Source: CAYUMU01 sp964445985 (GTDB lineage: Bacteria > Planctomycetota > Planctomycetia > Pirellulales > S012-138). Taken from it: 64,000 nt of DNA. The notes below the pieces were generated by a model. The model worked only from the letters and a program-made list of their open reading frames with translations. It was not told where the DNA came from and made no database searches. Where the stretch lies: contig CAYUMU010000012.1 of the NCBI GenBank assembly GCA_964445985.1, positions 38,823 to 102,822 on the forward strand, given 5' to 3'. The position numbers were made by a program, and so were the translations under genes. How positions within the stretch are numbered: the first letter of the stretch is position 1; each line of letters begins with the position of its first letter. Shown piece after piece: positions 1 to 8,120 of this stretch.

Positions 1-152
1 ACTACGAGCAACAGACCTACCGATTCTTGATCAACGGCCAAACCGGCCGGGCAACCGGCAAAGCCCCGGTGTCTTGGTTCAAGGTGGGCGTGGCGATTGC
101 CATCGGAGCGGCGGTGGTGCTGGCGATTGCGGTGGCCATGCTGATGCGGTAG
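1..152 (+). CDS. C-terminus of a zinc-ribbon-type membrane protein (5' truncated by window)
   Basis: An open frame enters from the left edge (first full codon at base 3) and ends at TAG 150-152, giving 49 residues. It contains QTYRFLINGQTG, then a predicted single membrane helix rich in Val, Ala and Ile, ending in AMLMR. The Y-x-F-x-(V/I)-NGQTG segment followed by a membrane helix resembles the tail of bacterial zinc-ribbon proteins often mis-annotated as PriA/TFIIB-like helicase fragments. The N-terminal zinc ribbon would lie outside the window, so the call rests on the tail only. No function is known to me. Confidence 0.5.
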   Translation, partial: YEQQTYRFLINGQTGRATGKAPVSWFKVGVAIAIGAAVVLAIAVAMLMR

Positions 153-179
153 CGGTGAAAGGGCGTATAGCGAGAGCCC

Positions 180-524
180 TCAGGCAGGAAGGTCGCGAAT
201 CTCGACGAGCGGTTCACCATTCTCCAAGAGCGCAACTGCTTGAGGAAAGGTGCGTTCGAGAACGGCCTTCATTCGTTCGTTCGAGGTGTTGCCCAGTGTT
301 ACCCAAAGAACCCGCGGGGGCGATCCACGTTCCTCCAGCAGACGTAAAAAATCGTGATCTTTCGTCATGACCACGGCGCCTTCCACACGTGCCGCTGCGA
401 AGATTTCGAGATCCGTCGCGTCTCGATACCCCAGAAACGCCATCGAGAAAGCCTGAATGCCAAATCGCTGGGCCATCCAGGGCGCCAAGGCTGGCGAAAG
501 CTGAGCGTCTACCCAAAGAATCAC
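180..524 (-). CDS. DUF5615 PIN-like protein (toxin-like partner)
   Basis: This 114-residue protein has the DUF5615 layout: an N-terminal 'ILWVDAQLSP' strand with an early Asp (D6), acidic residues around YRDATDLEIF (35-40), and TKDHDF (54-59). These would be the acidic residues of a PIN-like nuclease fold. It probably starts at GTG 522-524, overlapping the stop of the upstream DUF433 gene (TGA 521-523), so the two are translationally coupled. DUF433-DUF5615 pairs are a known toxin-antitoxin-like arrangement, usually classed as VapBC-like. RNase activity is inferred from the family and not shown here. Confidence 0.8.
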   Translation of the reverse strand: MILWVDAQLSPALAPWMAQRFGIQAFSMAFLGYRDATDLEIFAAARVEGAVVMTKDHDFLRLLEERGSPPRVLWVTLGNTSNERMKAVLERTFPQAVALLENGEPLVEIRDLPA

Positions 525-745
525 GCGGCCAACACCGGGTGATTCAATCGCCGCGAAGCATACAGCAGGGCGGCGGTGATATCCTCGGATTCGAGGTCAG
601 GAAGTTCCTCAAGCACCTGCTGCTGCGTTAAGCCGGCGGCGAGTAACTCCAGGATATCGATCACGCGAATCCGCATCCCGCGAATGCAGGGGCGTCCTCC
701 GCACTGCTCGGGATTGGTGGTGATGCGGCTCAGCACGTCGGCCAT
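521..745 (-). CDS. DUF433 antitoxin-like protein
   Basis: This is a 74-residue protein with the DUF433 signature CGGRPCIRGMRI (about 15-26), followed by an HTH-like helical part (VIDILELLAAGLTQQQVLEELPDL) and a C-terminal helix. I chose ATG at 745 because the family begins with a short stretch such as 'MADVLSRITTNPEQ'. The open frame extends upstream to 865, but the added residues look unlike the family. It is the first gene of a coupled pair with the DUF5615 gene. Members are thought to bind DNA and neutralise the PIN-like partner; here this is inference. Confidence 0.78.
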   Translation of the reverse strand: MADVLSRITTNPEQCGGRPCIRGMRIRVIDILELLAAGLTQQQVLEELPDLESEDITAALLYASRRLNHPVLAA

Positions 746-878
746 GGTTCTTTGCTCGCGAGGATGGCTGGAAACGCCGTCGCCCCGAGGGGGCGCTACC
801 AAATCCATTATAGATCGAAGAGGTAAACTTGCGAACGGCTCGCCGCCGAAAGCCTGATCAATCAAACGAATCTCATCG

Positions 879-1637
879 TCAGTCTTGTGAGATCGCTACC
901 GCCAGGTCTCCAAACGTGCGCACGTTGCCAAATCGATACTCAACATCGCCGTCATGGATCAGCCAGGCAATCAGAAGCGAGGCCAAGAACAGGGCCAAAC
1001 TTGACCAGGTGATCGCAGGGCGATCCGTGATGATTCCCATCGCCAAGCCAAGGGCCGATGAGACAATGGTAAACGACAGCACCCGACAGCCGGGATTGTC
1101 TTCCCCGGAGCCGACGATCTCGAGGGGCGGCAATTTCCCGGGCGCCAACCGCAGAATGGAACAGATGAATGTTCCAAGATGACCGCGCAAGTAGGGGGCC
1201 AGCAAAGCCGTGGGAGTAATCCCCTCCACGTCGGCCCCCTCGCTGGCTAGCAGCGAACGAACCGTAAGAAAGGCCCCGGCCGGGCCGCACGGTTCCCCAA
1301 CCAGATTGGTAGGCTGGATCCGCCGCCGCGTGGCATGTTTGGAAATCAACTCACAGACGTCGCGGAGTTGTCGTTCTTGGGCGGGTTCGAGAACCGCTCG
1401 CCACTCGTCATTGGAACACTCGATGCCCCAGATCCGATTGTGTGCTCGCCCAAGTTCCTTGCCGCGGACCAGGTCGCCGGCTATTTGCCACTCCCTTACC
1501 GTGGTATCGAAATCCAAGACCGCGTTCGGGTCCATGCACATGTCGGAGTTCTTTAACAGGCGGTGCATGTCCTGAAGAACCGCCAGCACAAATTCTGGCG
1601 TGGCCGGTTCTTCAATCAAAGGGTATTCGATTTCCAT
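879..1637 (-). CDS. hypothetical protein with two C-terminal membrane helices
   Basis: This 252-residue protein resembles no family I recognise. Residues 1-175 look soluble and mixed alpha/beta, with scattered Cys (34, 74, 95, 117, 159, 184). Two hydrophobic helices follow at about 186-204 and 209-227, then a short charged tail. The ATG at 1637 opens the frame directly. It ends 134 bases from the start of the DUF433 gene on the same strand, so co-transcription is possible but not implied by spacing. The start and existence as a gene are likely because no competing frame has coherent features. Confidence 0.6.
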   Translation of the reverse strand: MEIEYPLIEEPATPEFVLAVLQDMHRLLKNSDMCMDPNAVLDFDTTVREWQIAGDLVRGKELGRAHNRIWGIECSNDEWRAVLEPAQERQLRDVCELISKHATRRRIQPTNLVGEPCGPAGAFLTVRSLLASEGADVEGITPTALLAPYLRGHLGTFICSILRLAPGKLPPLEIVGSGEDNPGCRVLSFTIVSSALGLAMGIITDRPAITWSSLALFLASLLIAWLIHDGDVEYRFGNVRTFGDLAVAISQD

Positions 1638-1838
1638 GGAGTTAGCTCCGTGTGGGCGCTAGGTGGTTGGGGATGATTATACAACACCGTCCTGATAAGC
1701 CGGGATGCCTCATCGGTCAAATCACCCCCTTTTTCGGTGGCTGTAGCATCAGTCTCCGTTGCGTCGCAACCCGCGGAGTAGTAAGTTGCTACGGTTCAAA
1801 GATCCTATTCTCTCCTGCAATTGTGGGGCTCGCCCAAG

Positions 1839-2207
1839 ATGGCTAGTGAAGTGAAGCCTGCCGAAACCAAGCCCGGCGCCGAACCGCAGCAACGCCGGCT
1901 CGATGTCGACGACGCCGGCGTGTTGGCCACCTATACCAATTTCTGCCGCGTGACCGGCACGCCCGAAGAGGTGTTGATCGACTTCGGGCTCAACGCCCAC
2001 CCCTTCGGTCAGGCCCCCGAGCCGATCAAGGTCACCCAGCGGATCGTGCTGAATTACTACACCGCCAAGCGGATGCTGGCCGCGCTCCAGCTCACCGTGC
2101 AACGCCACGAGGCCGCGTTCGGCGTGTTGGAAACCGACGTGCAAAAACGCGTTCGCACCGGCGTTCCCACCGGAGCTCCCGCCGCCGCCAAGGGGGCAGG
2201 CAAGTAG
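1839..2207 (+). CDS. DUF3467 family protein
   Basis: This is a 122-residue protein. After a Pro/Ala/Glu-rich leader comes a core with YTNFCRV, TPEEVLIDFGL, a loop before RIVLNYYTAKRML, then helix LQLTVQRHEAAFG. That order (YxN..., TPEE(F/V)xxDFG, RIxxxxxxAKR, L...E..FG) is the DUF3467 pattern. The function of the family is unknown. ATG 1839 is preferred over the in-frame upstream codon at 1821 because the conserved region begins well downstream and the extension adds little. The C-terminal tail is low-complexity Ala/Gly/Lys. A palindromic 15-mer lies 17 bases after the stop. Confidence 0.85.
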   Translation: MASEVKPAETKPGAEPQQRRLDVDDAGVLATYTNFCRVTGTPEEVLIDFGLNAHPFGQAPEPIKVTQRIVLNYYTAKRMLAALQLTVQRHEAAFGVLETDVQKRVRTGVPTGAPAAAKGAGK

Positions 2208-2577
2208 CGCACCCGGTCGCCACTTGCGCTGCACGCAAAATAGACCCCACTGGCGTTCAAACCGCTGTGAATGAGCGCACGCCCATTGGGGCAGACAAAA
2301 ACAGGTGAAACTTTGCCAGCCGGCCGGTAACTTAGGGGAATCGACCGGTTGGCGTATCGCCTGCCATTTTTGCGAGGGGGGCGCGTGAACCTTGGCTGCC
2401 CGCGGCGCGTTTTGGTTCGCGCTGGCGGTCGGTGGATGGTTCTGCCCGCCTCTCCTTAACGCGGGTAAACTGCAAACGGACGCTGAGGCATTAAAGTTCT
2501 CCGCGGCTTGCAAAGATAGCAACGAGCAAAAACCACTTGCTTCCTTTTCCCTCGACTTGAGCGAAAGATTCCGGTTC
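2208..2577. other. intergenic stretch upstream of aminotransferase
   Basis: There is no convincing gene in this 370-base stretch. It holds one copy of the palindrome at 2224-2238. The open frame of the next gene extends back to a TTG at 2392, but that part encodes a low-complexity hydrophobic stretch unrelated to aminotransferases and is more likely 5' untranslated sequence. Confidence 0.4.
2224..2238. repeat. palindromic 15-mer, copy 1 of 2
   Basis: TTGCGCTGCACGCAA has perfect 5-bp arms (TTGCG/CGCAA) around CTGCA. The identical 15-mer recurs at 10048-10062, with further matches in the flanks (CA before and A two bases after). Each copy lies outside coding sequence. It could be an operator-like site, but no regulator is assigned. 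Confidence 0.45.
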
Positions 2578-3978
2578 ATGGCCAGCATTGATACCCGCAT
2601 TCCGGCTCCCATTCAGCATCGTGGCGAGGAGCAGTCGAACGAATACCGCCGACGGTTAACGGAAAGCGAGCCGCACTGCCTGCGGACCTTCACGCCCAGC
2701 CTGGCGGTCGTGGCCCGCAGCGCTGGCAGCTACCACTGGACGTCCGATGGGCGGATGTTGGCGGATTTCACCTCCGGCGTGCTGGTCGCCAACCTGGGTC
2801 ACAACCCCACCCGCTGGTGGCGGAAAGTGCTTGAGTATTTGGGCCTGACGAACCTGGGCCAGGAACAAGGCGAGTACGTGCAGGCCGTGCCACTCACGGC
2901 CTACAACGCCGCCACGGAATTGGAAATCCAAGCGAACGAGCGCCTGCTCGCCAGCCTTCGGCGTGCCGAAGGCGGCGGACGCTGCGAGCAGGTGATGTGG
3001 GCCGCCAGCGGCAGCGAAGCCGTGCAAAAAGCCCTCTGGGCCGCGCTCCATCAACAGGCCGGCAAAGACATCATCCTGGCCACGCGGCATGGTTTCCACG
3101 GCAAAAAGGGCCTGGCCGGCGCCGTGACCGGCAGCGAGAAAGATCCCGAACGCGACCGCCGCGTGCGGTTCATTAGCTTCCCCATGGAAGAGTGCGTGAA
3201 CCTTGCGGCTCGCCAGCAGCCGCTCGACCTGTCCAAGTACGAGGCCGAGCTGCAGCAACTGCTGGAGCAGTACGGCGACCAACTCTGCTGTCTGATCACC
3301 GAGCCCTACCTGGGCGGTGGCGGTTCGTTCCATCCGCAGAAAGAATACCTGCAACTGCTCGAACGGTTTTGCCGCGAGAACAACCTGGTCTTCATCTTGG
3401 ACGAAGTCCAAGCCAACTTTGGCCGCACGGGCGAAATGTATGCCTTCACGCATTATGGCGTGGAGCCCGACATCGTGGTGCTGGGCAAAGGCCTGGGCAA
3501 CGGCGTGCCGGTGAGCGCCGCGGTGGGCCGCGCCGACCTGTTCGCCGCCATGAAATACGGCGAAGGCTCCGATACCTGGAGCGCCAACCCGCTTTCTTCG
3601 GCCGCGGTGCTAGCCACGCTCGATGAATATGAGTCCACCAACGTGCTCGAACATGCGACCAAGTTGGCCAGCATGATTGAACAAGGGCTGCAGCGGTTGG
3701 TCGAAACCGGCGTGGTGGTCAACGTGCGCGGCGAAGGCATGGTCTGGGGTATCGAATGCGCCCCGCTCGGCAACCACGCGGCTGCCCAGGTCGCCAACCA
3801 GGTAGTGGAAGCCTGCTACCGCGGAGACGCCTCCGGCAGAGCCATCCATTTGCTAGGCGCTCTCGCCGGCAAAGTCATCCGCATCAGCCCTCCGCTCACC
3901 ATGCCGGCCGACGAGTGCCGGCTTTACCTGGATGTGATGTTCAACATCCTGGCCGACGTCAAACGGAACTTGTCGTAA
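2578..3978 (+). CDS. class III pyridoxal-phosphate aminotransferase
   Basis: This is a 466-residue fold-type I aminotransferase. Motifs seen: WAASGSEAVQKALWAA (phosphate-binding, about 141-156), RHGFHGKKGL (170-179), FILDEVQANFGRTG (272-285, with D275 binding the PLP ring nitrogen) and VLGKGLGNGVP, whose K304 would form the Schiff base. Class III members include ornithine, acetylornithine and 4-aminobutyrate transaminases; the substrate cannot be chosen from sequence alone. ATG 2578 is preferred because the upstream extension to 2392 is not family-like. It stands alone, converging on the ABC permease gene. Confidence 0.88.
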   Translation: MASIDTRIPAPIQHRGEEQSNEYRRRLTESEPHCLRTFTPSLAVVARSAGSYHWTSDGRMLADFTSGVLVANLGHNPTRWWRKVLEYLGLTNLGQEQGEYVQAVPLTAYNAATELEIQANERLLASLRRAEGGGRCEQVMWAASGSEAVQKALWAALHQQAGKDIILATRHGFHGKKGLAGAVTGSEKDPERDRRVRFISFPMEECVNLAARQQPLDLSKYEAELQQLLEQYGDQLCCLITEPYLGGGGSFHPQKEYLQLLERFCRENNLVFILDEVQANFGRTGEMYAFTHYGVEPDIVVLGKGLGNGVPVSAAVGRADLFAAMKYGEGSDTWSANPLSSAAVLATLDEYESTNVLEHATKLASMIEQGLQRLVETGVVVNVRGEGMVWGIECAPLGNHAAAQVANQVVEACYRGDASGRAIHLLGALAGKVIRISPPLTMPADECRLYLDVMFNILADVKRNLS

Positions 3979-4014
3979 CAACGCGCCCGTTCCCGTCCGC
4001 GGCAAAGACCAACG

Positions 4015-5157
4015 CTAGGCGTCTCGCAAGGCGTTCACGATCGAAGTCCGCGCGGCTTGCCAACCGGGGATCACGCCTGCCAAGACTCCCACCGCCAGCG
4101 ATACCAGAGCCCCCGCCGCGGCGAGTTGGCTGGAAGGGCGAAAGGCAATCGTCACGCCTTCGGCGCCGACCGCCAGGCCGCTGAACATCAGCGCGCCCAT
4201 CGCCGCGGCCGTGCCCACCAGGCCGCCGGCCATGCACAAGATCAGGCTTTCGGCGAGCACGATCCGCAAGACACGGTTCGGCCGCAGACCGAGCGTTTGC
4301 AGCACGGCATGTTCTTTGACTCGGTCTTGGACCGACATCAGCGTGGTGGTGGCCACCAGCGCCAGCACCAACCCCACGCAGGCGTAGCCCAACCAGTGGG
4401 CAAAGCGAATCAGGTCCACCAGGTCCGATAGCGTGCTGGCCTGAAAGGCGCCCTTGCGACGCGTTTTCGTAGCCACCGGGCCGGCCCTCAGGGCCTCGTC
4501 GATGGCAACCGCCACCGCGTCGGGGTCGGCATCTTCGGCCAGATAAACTTCGTGCTGCGTCACCAGGCCGGCGGCATCCAGCCCTCGAGTGTATTGCAAG
4601 TATTCCAGGCTGGTATAAATCAAGTTCTCTTCGGCCGGCACGGGCGATGCAAAGATGCCGGCGACCTTCACCGAAAGGTCGCCAATCGAAAACTGCTGGC
4701 CCACGGTCAGCCCTCGCCGCTGGGCCACATTGCGGCCCACAATCGCCGCGTCGCGCCGCGCTTCAAATTCGGACCAGCTGCCCGAGGTCAGCTTCAACTT
4801 GCGCGCCGCCTGCAGTTGCCGGGGATCGGCGCCGTTGAACACCACGATATCCAGGCTGGCGCGGCAGTTGTTCGTCCAAACCTGAACGGGCATCACGCCG
4901 CGAACGCCCGCTATTTTTGCGATCCGCTGCGAATAGTCCTCAGGCAACCGGCTCGTCGTGGGGCAGAAGCGGTTCTCTTGAAACACGATCAGGGTCTGTT
5001 GCGCTTCTGCGTCTGTGGTAATTCGCTCCAAGCCTTCTTGCACGGCCTGCACAAAGCAGAACACAAAGATCGCCACGGCCGCCCCGCTGACCGTGAGCAT
5101 GGTCCGCGCGCGGTGACGCCAGAGTCCTTTGAAAACGTAGGGGGCAAATCGAAACAT
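4015..5157 (-). CDS. FtsX/MacB-type ABC transporter permease (DevC-like)
   Basis: This is a 380-residue permease. A cytoplasmic start (MFRFAPYVFKGLWRHRARTML) leads into TM1 (about 20-40). A long extracytoplasmic domain (about 42-260) follows, then three more membrane helices with the FtsX-type block 'LVATTTLMSVQDRVKEHAVL...LGLRPNRVLRIVL' near 290-310. This is the MacB/DevC/LolC topology. It begins 17 bases after the ATPase gene on the same strand, and the whole set reads as one minus-strand operon. The likely role is mechanotransmission-type export from the periplasmic face, with the substrate unknown. Confidence 0.88.
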   Translation of the reverse strand: MFRFAPYVFKGLWRHRARTMLTVSGAAVAIFVFCFVQAVQEGLERITTDAEAQQTLIVFQENRFCPTTSRLPEDYSQRIAKIAGVRGVMPVQVWTNNCRASLDIVVFNGADPRQLQAARKLKLTSGSWSEFEARRDAAIVGRNVAQRRGLTVGQQFSIGDLSVKVAGIFASPVPAEENLIYTSLEYLQYTRGLDAAGLVTQHEVYLAEDADPDAVAVAIDEALRAGPVATKTRRKGAFQASTLSDLVDLIRFAHWLGYACVGLVLALVATTTLMSVQDRVKEHAVLQTLGLRPNRVLRIVLAESLILCMAGGLVGTAAAMGALMFSGLAVGAEGVTIAFRPSSQLAAAGALVSLAVGVLAGVIPGWQAARTSIVNALRDA

Positions 5158-5174
5158 CCGTGGGCACTCCCGCT

Positions 5175-5882
5175 CTAGGCCACCGCGTGGGGCCGATTGC
5201 CGCTCGACCGGTCTTCGATAATCCGGCCCCGATCCAAAAGCAACTGACGCGAGGCAATCGAGGCCACGTCTTTGTCGTGGGTTACCATCAGCATGGTCAT
5301 GCCGAGCTCGTGATTCAGCCGGCCGAGCAACCGCTGGATCTGCTCGCTGGTCTCGGCATCGAGACTCCCGGTCGGCTCGTCGGCAACCACCACCGCGGGA
5401 TTCACCACAATCGCGCGGGCAATCCCCACCCGTTGCTCCTGCCCTCCCGAAAGCTGACGCGGGTAATGGTCGGCCCGATCGGTCAAACCCACCGCTTCCA
5501 GGGCAATGCCCACCCGCTTGCGACGTTCGGCCGCCGTCATCGGCAAGAGGAGCGTTGGCAGTTCGACATTCTCGTATGCGGTGAGCACGGGGATCAGGTT
5601 GTGCGTTTGAAAAATGTAACCCAAGTTGGCGGCCCTCCAGTCGGCCAGTGGCCCTCGCGTCAGGCGGGTGATCTCCACGCCGGCCACCGTGATCGCGCCG
5701 GAGTTGGGGCGATCGATCCCGGCAACCAGATTGAGCAGCGTGCTCTTGCCCGTTCCGCTCGGCCCCATCAACGACAGGAAGTCTCCCCGCTCAATGTCGA
5801 GCGTGACATCGTCCAAAGGGGTAATCACTTCATCCCCCTTCTTGAACTGCTTGGTGAGATCGCGAATTTCGACGAGCGCCAT
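5175..5882 (-). CDS. ABC transporter ATP-binding protein (LolD/MacB/DevA type)
   Basis: This is a 235-residue ATPase with Walker A GPSGTGKST (about 39-47), Q-loop region FQTHNLIPVLTAYENVELP, signature LSGGQEQRVGIARAI and Walker B VVVADEPTGSLD. The Gly-Gln-Glu-Gln form of the signature and the 'ENVELPTLL' motif fit the MacB/LolD subgroup that pairs with FtsX-type permeases. It lies between the membrane-fusion protein and a permease, and is the only ATPase in the cluster, so it probably energises both permeases (4015-5157 and 8121-9290). ATG 5882 gives normal family length. Confidence 0.93.
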   Translation of the reverse strand: MALVEIRDLTKQFKKGDEVITPLDDVTLDIERGDFLSLMGPSGTGKSTLLNLVAGIDRPNSGAITVAGVEITRLTRGPLADWRAANLGYIFQTHNLIPVLTAYENVELPTLLLPMTAAERRKRVGIALEAVGLTDRADHYPRQLSGGQEQRVGIARAIVVNPAVVVADEPTGSLDAETSEQIQRLLGRLNHELGMTMLMVTHDKDVASIASRQLLLDRGRIIEDRSSGNRPHAVA

Positions 5883-5914
5883 GGCGAGTTACCTGTGCGA
5901 TGAAAATGGTTTTG

Positions 5915-7474
5915 CTAGGGGCGAGCGGCGATACCCAGCGCCGGGTCGTCGCTGGAAATCTCCACCCGCTCGCCCTCCGTCAGCTCGTCGCGCGGGCTGC
6001 TGATCAGCTTGTCGGTGGGGGTCAGTCCGTCGATAACCTCCACCAAGGCCTCGGTGCCGGCCTGACCCAACTGCACGGCTCGCTGGCGCGCGTATCCGGC
6101 GGGGTCCACAATCCAGACGTGGTGTCCTTCGCCTGCGGGTTGGACCAGGCCGCGCGGAACCAGTAGCCGCTCCTGTTGCTCCAATTCTTCCGACTCGGGC
6201 TCTGGCCGTTCGGGCGCCAAGAAAGTTGCCGTGACCAACATTTCGGGACGAACGCTGGCCGGTGGACGATGGATGGCCACTTTCACTTCCAGCGTGTTCT
6301 TCTGAATGTTGGCGGACGACGTGGCGTACAGCACCTCGCCCACAATCGGCTGTGGGGAAGACGCGGTTTCGATTTGAACGGCTTGCCCCGGCACGACCAG
6401 CGGCACGTCTTCCAACCGCACGTCGGCCCGCACCTGAAGCCTGTTAGGATCGTACATGGTGACGATCGTGTTCGACCCGCGTTCGAGCGACGAAGCTCCG
6501 ACGACCCGCGACCCAGGCATCGCCGCCAGGCTGAGCACGCGGCCCGCCACGGCCGACTTCACAACCATCCGGTCCAACTCCAGTTGGGCTTGCCGCACCG
6601 CCAGCGCTGCCTGATCGCGCCGCGCTTGGGCGGCGGCCATTTTCCCCTGGGCATCGGAGTACTGCCACTCTTCATCGACCAGCAGCTTGAGCTGTTCGGC
6701 CAACGCTTGCTGCTTGCGGCGAAGTGCCTCGGCCGATTTTTGCAATTGCGGCTGCCGCTGCTCAAGCTCGCTGAGCTGCGCCATGGCCGCGGAGTGTTCG
6801 CTCTCCGCCCGCAGCAGCAGCCGGCCCGCGATGGCGTCGGCCGCGCTCCGTTTGTTGGCCAGGTCTTCCTTCGCGTACTTTTGGGCTGCCTCGGCCGATG
6901 CCACCTGAAACGGAATCTTGGCCAGTTCGGTCTCGACCTTGGACAACTGATTTTGGGCGTCGGCCAACGCCGATTGCAGGTGCAGCGGATTCTCATACCG
7001 CGACTTGGCCGCTTTGAGCTCCGCGGCCGCGCTTTGCACTTCGCCCTCGCGAATGGCCAGGGCAACCTGGGCCTGTTGCAACCGAAGTTTGGCGTCAATA
7101 TCGATCAAGCGCGCCACCGTATCTCCGGCCCGTAGCGTTTGCCCCTCCACGACCAGCAGTTCTTCCACCACGCCGTCTGCCAGGGCGGCCACCAGCGACG
7201 GCGTGGGCCGCGGCTCGATCCACCCCGCCGCTTGAAACAGCGGTGTGCCCGAGCGCTGCAGTTCAGCCCGAGCGACGACGACGGGCACCACCGTGACTTG
7301 CTTGCGGGCCAAAAACTGATCGCGCGCGGCCCAACCCAGCAATAAAGCAAAGCCAATCAAGATCACGCCCGGAACGACGTACCGAGAAAGAATCGGCTTG
7401 CGCCGCTTCGGCCCCGCTGGGCTGGCTGGGGATCGGTCAACCGCGAGTTCCCGCAGATCGAGTTGGGCAGACAT
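5915..7474 (-). CDS. HlyD/DevB-type membrane-fusion (periplasmic adaptor) protein
   Basis: This is a 519-residue adaptor: short cytoplasmic N-terminus, TM helix VVPGVILIGFALLLGW, half-motif of a lipoyl domain (LVVEGQTLRAGDTVARL), then a long Ala/Gln/Glu/Leu-rich coiled-coil hairpin (roughly 130-310). The second lipoyl half (MVVKSAVAGRVLSL), a beta-barrel and a C-terminal membrane-proximal domain follow. The ATG at 7474 is preferred over 7534 because GGGAG lies nine bases upstream. It is part of the ABC efflux operon; DevB-type adaptors link the transporter to an outer-membrane channel. No TolC gene is seen in the cluster. Confidence 0.88.
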   Translation of the reverse strand: MSAQLDLRELAVDRSPASPAGPKRRKPILSRYVVPGVILIGFALLLGWAARDQFLARKQVTVVPVVVARAELQRSGTPLFQAAGWIEPRPTPSLVAALADGVVEELLVVEGQTLRAGDTVARLIDIDAKLRLQQAQVALAIREGEVQSAAAELKAAKSRYENPLHLQSALADAQNQLSKVETELAKIPFQVASAEAAQKYAKEDLANKRSAADAIAGRLLLRAESEHSAAMAQLSELEQRQPQLQKSAEALRRKQQALAEQLKLLVDEEWQYSDAQGKMAAAQARRDQAALAVRQAQLELDRMVVKSAVAGRVLSLAAMPGSRVVGASSLERGSNTIVTMYDPNRLQVRADVRLEDVPLVVPGQAVQIETASSPQPIVGEVLYATSSANIQKNTLEVKVAIHRPPASVRPEMLVTATFLAPERPEPESEELEQQERLLVPRGLVQPAGEGHHVWIVDPAGYARQRAVQLGQAGTEALVEVIDGLTPTDKLISSPRDELTEGERVEISSDDPALGIAARP

Positions 7475-7558
7475 CTTCGATTTCTCCCGAGAACCTGGCC
7501 GGGTCGCGAGCGGCGACCCAGCCAGGTTTTCCATTGGCCAACGTGCCGGAAATGACCG

Positions 7559-8065
7559 TTACGGCTTGTCTTTCACAAACACCTTTTGGGCGAGCACGGT
7601 GAGGTTCCCCTGATCGTCGCGCTCGGCTTTCCCCTGCACCACCACCATGGCCAACTCTTTCACGCCCAACAGTTCGCGGGCGTCTTGCGAAACCGTTTGG
7701 CCCGCACCGTCCACAATCTTGACCATGGCCGAGTTGTCCTTGAGTTGATGCGTTTGGCAGCAGTAGTCCCAAGGCGTGGGGCAACCTTCGTCGTCGGCAC
7801 AGTACGGCACCTTGGGATCGACCACGGTGAACGCCGCCACGCCTTTCACAAACGGCGCCTCCGAGCCGCCAATCCGTCCCACCAGCACCACATTTTCATC
7901 GCTCGACGTCCGGCCTTCCGCCACTCCCACGGCTCCAGCCGGTTCGGCCGTCATCAGGTAAGCAGGGTTGGGGGCAGTGCCCGTCGGACCCGGCTCGGAC
8001 TGGCCGCAGCCTGCGGTAAGCGCTCCAACCACGGCCAGCCACAATCCAACATGCGTTCTCCACAT
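7559..8065 (-). CDS. lipoprotein with conserved-looking Cys cluster, ABC-cluster associated
   Basis: This 168-residue protein has a lipobox-like signal (ALTAGC, lipidated Cys 20). Its middle part carries a compact Cys motif (C89, C95, C102, C103, in YCADDEGC and DYCCQTH), followed by a beta-rich C-terminal half ending in 'VLAQKVFVKDKP', which suggests an OB-like fold. I do not recognise a named family. It lies between the adaptor and a second permease on the same strand, so it probably works with the transporter at the outer-membrane or periplasmic face. The Cys motif could bind metal or form disulfides; this is inference. Confidence 0.65.
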   Translation of the reverse strand: MWRTHVGLWLAVVGALTAGCGQSEPGPTGTAPNPAYLMTAEPAGAVGVAEGRTSSDENVVLVGRIGGSEAPFVKGVAAFTVVDPKVPYCADDEGCPTPWDYCCQTHQLKDNSAMVKIVDGAGQTVSQDARELLGVKELAMVVVQGKAERDDQGNLTVLAQKVFVKDKP

Positions 8066-8120
8066 CGTGAACTCTCCTTACGTGCAATTTGCAAACAACC
8101 AACGAGTGACACCAACCAGT

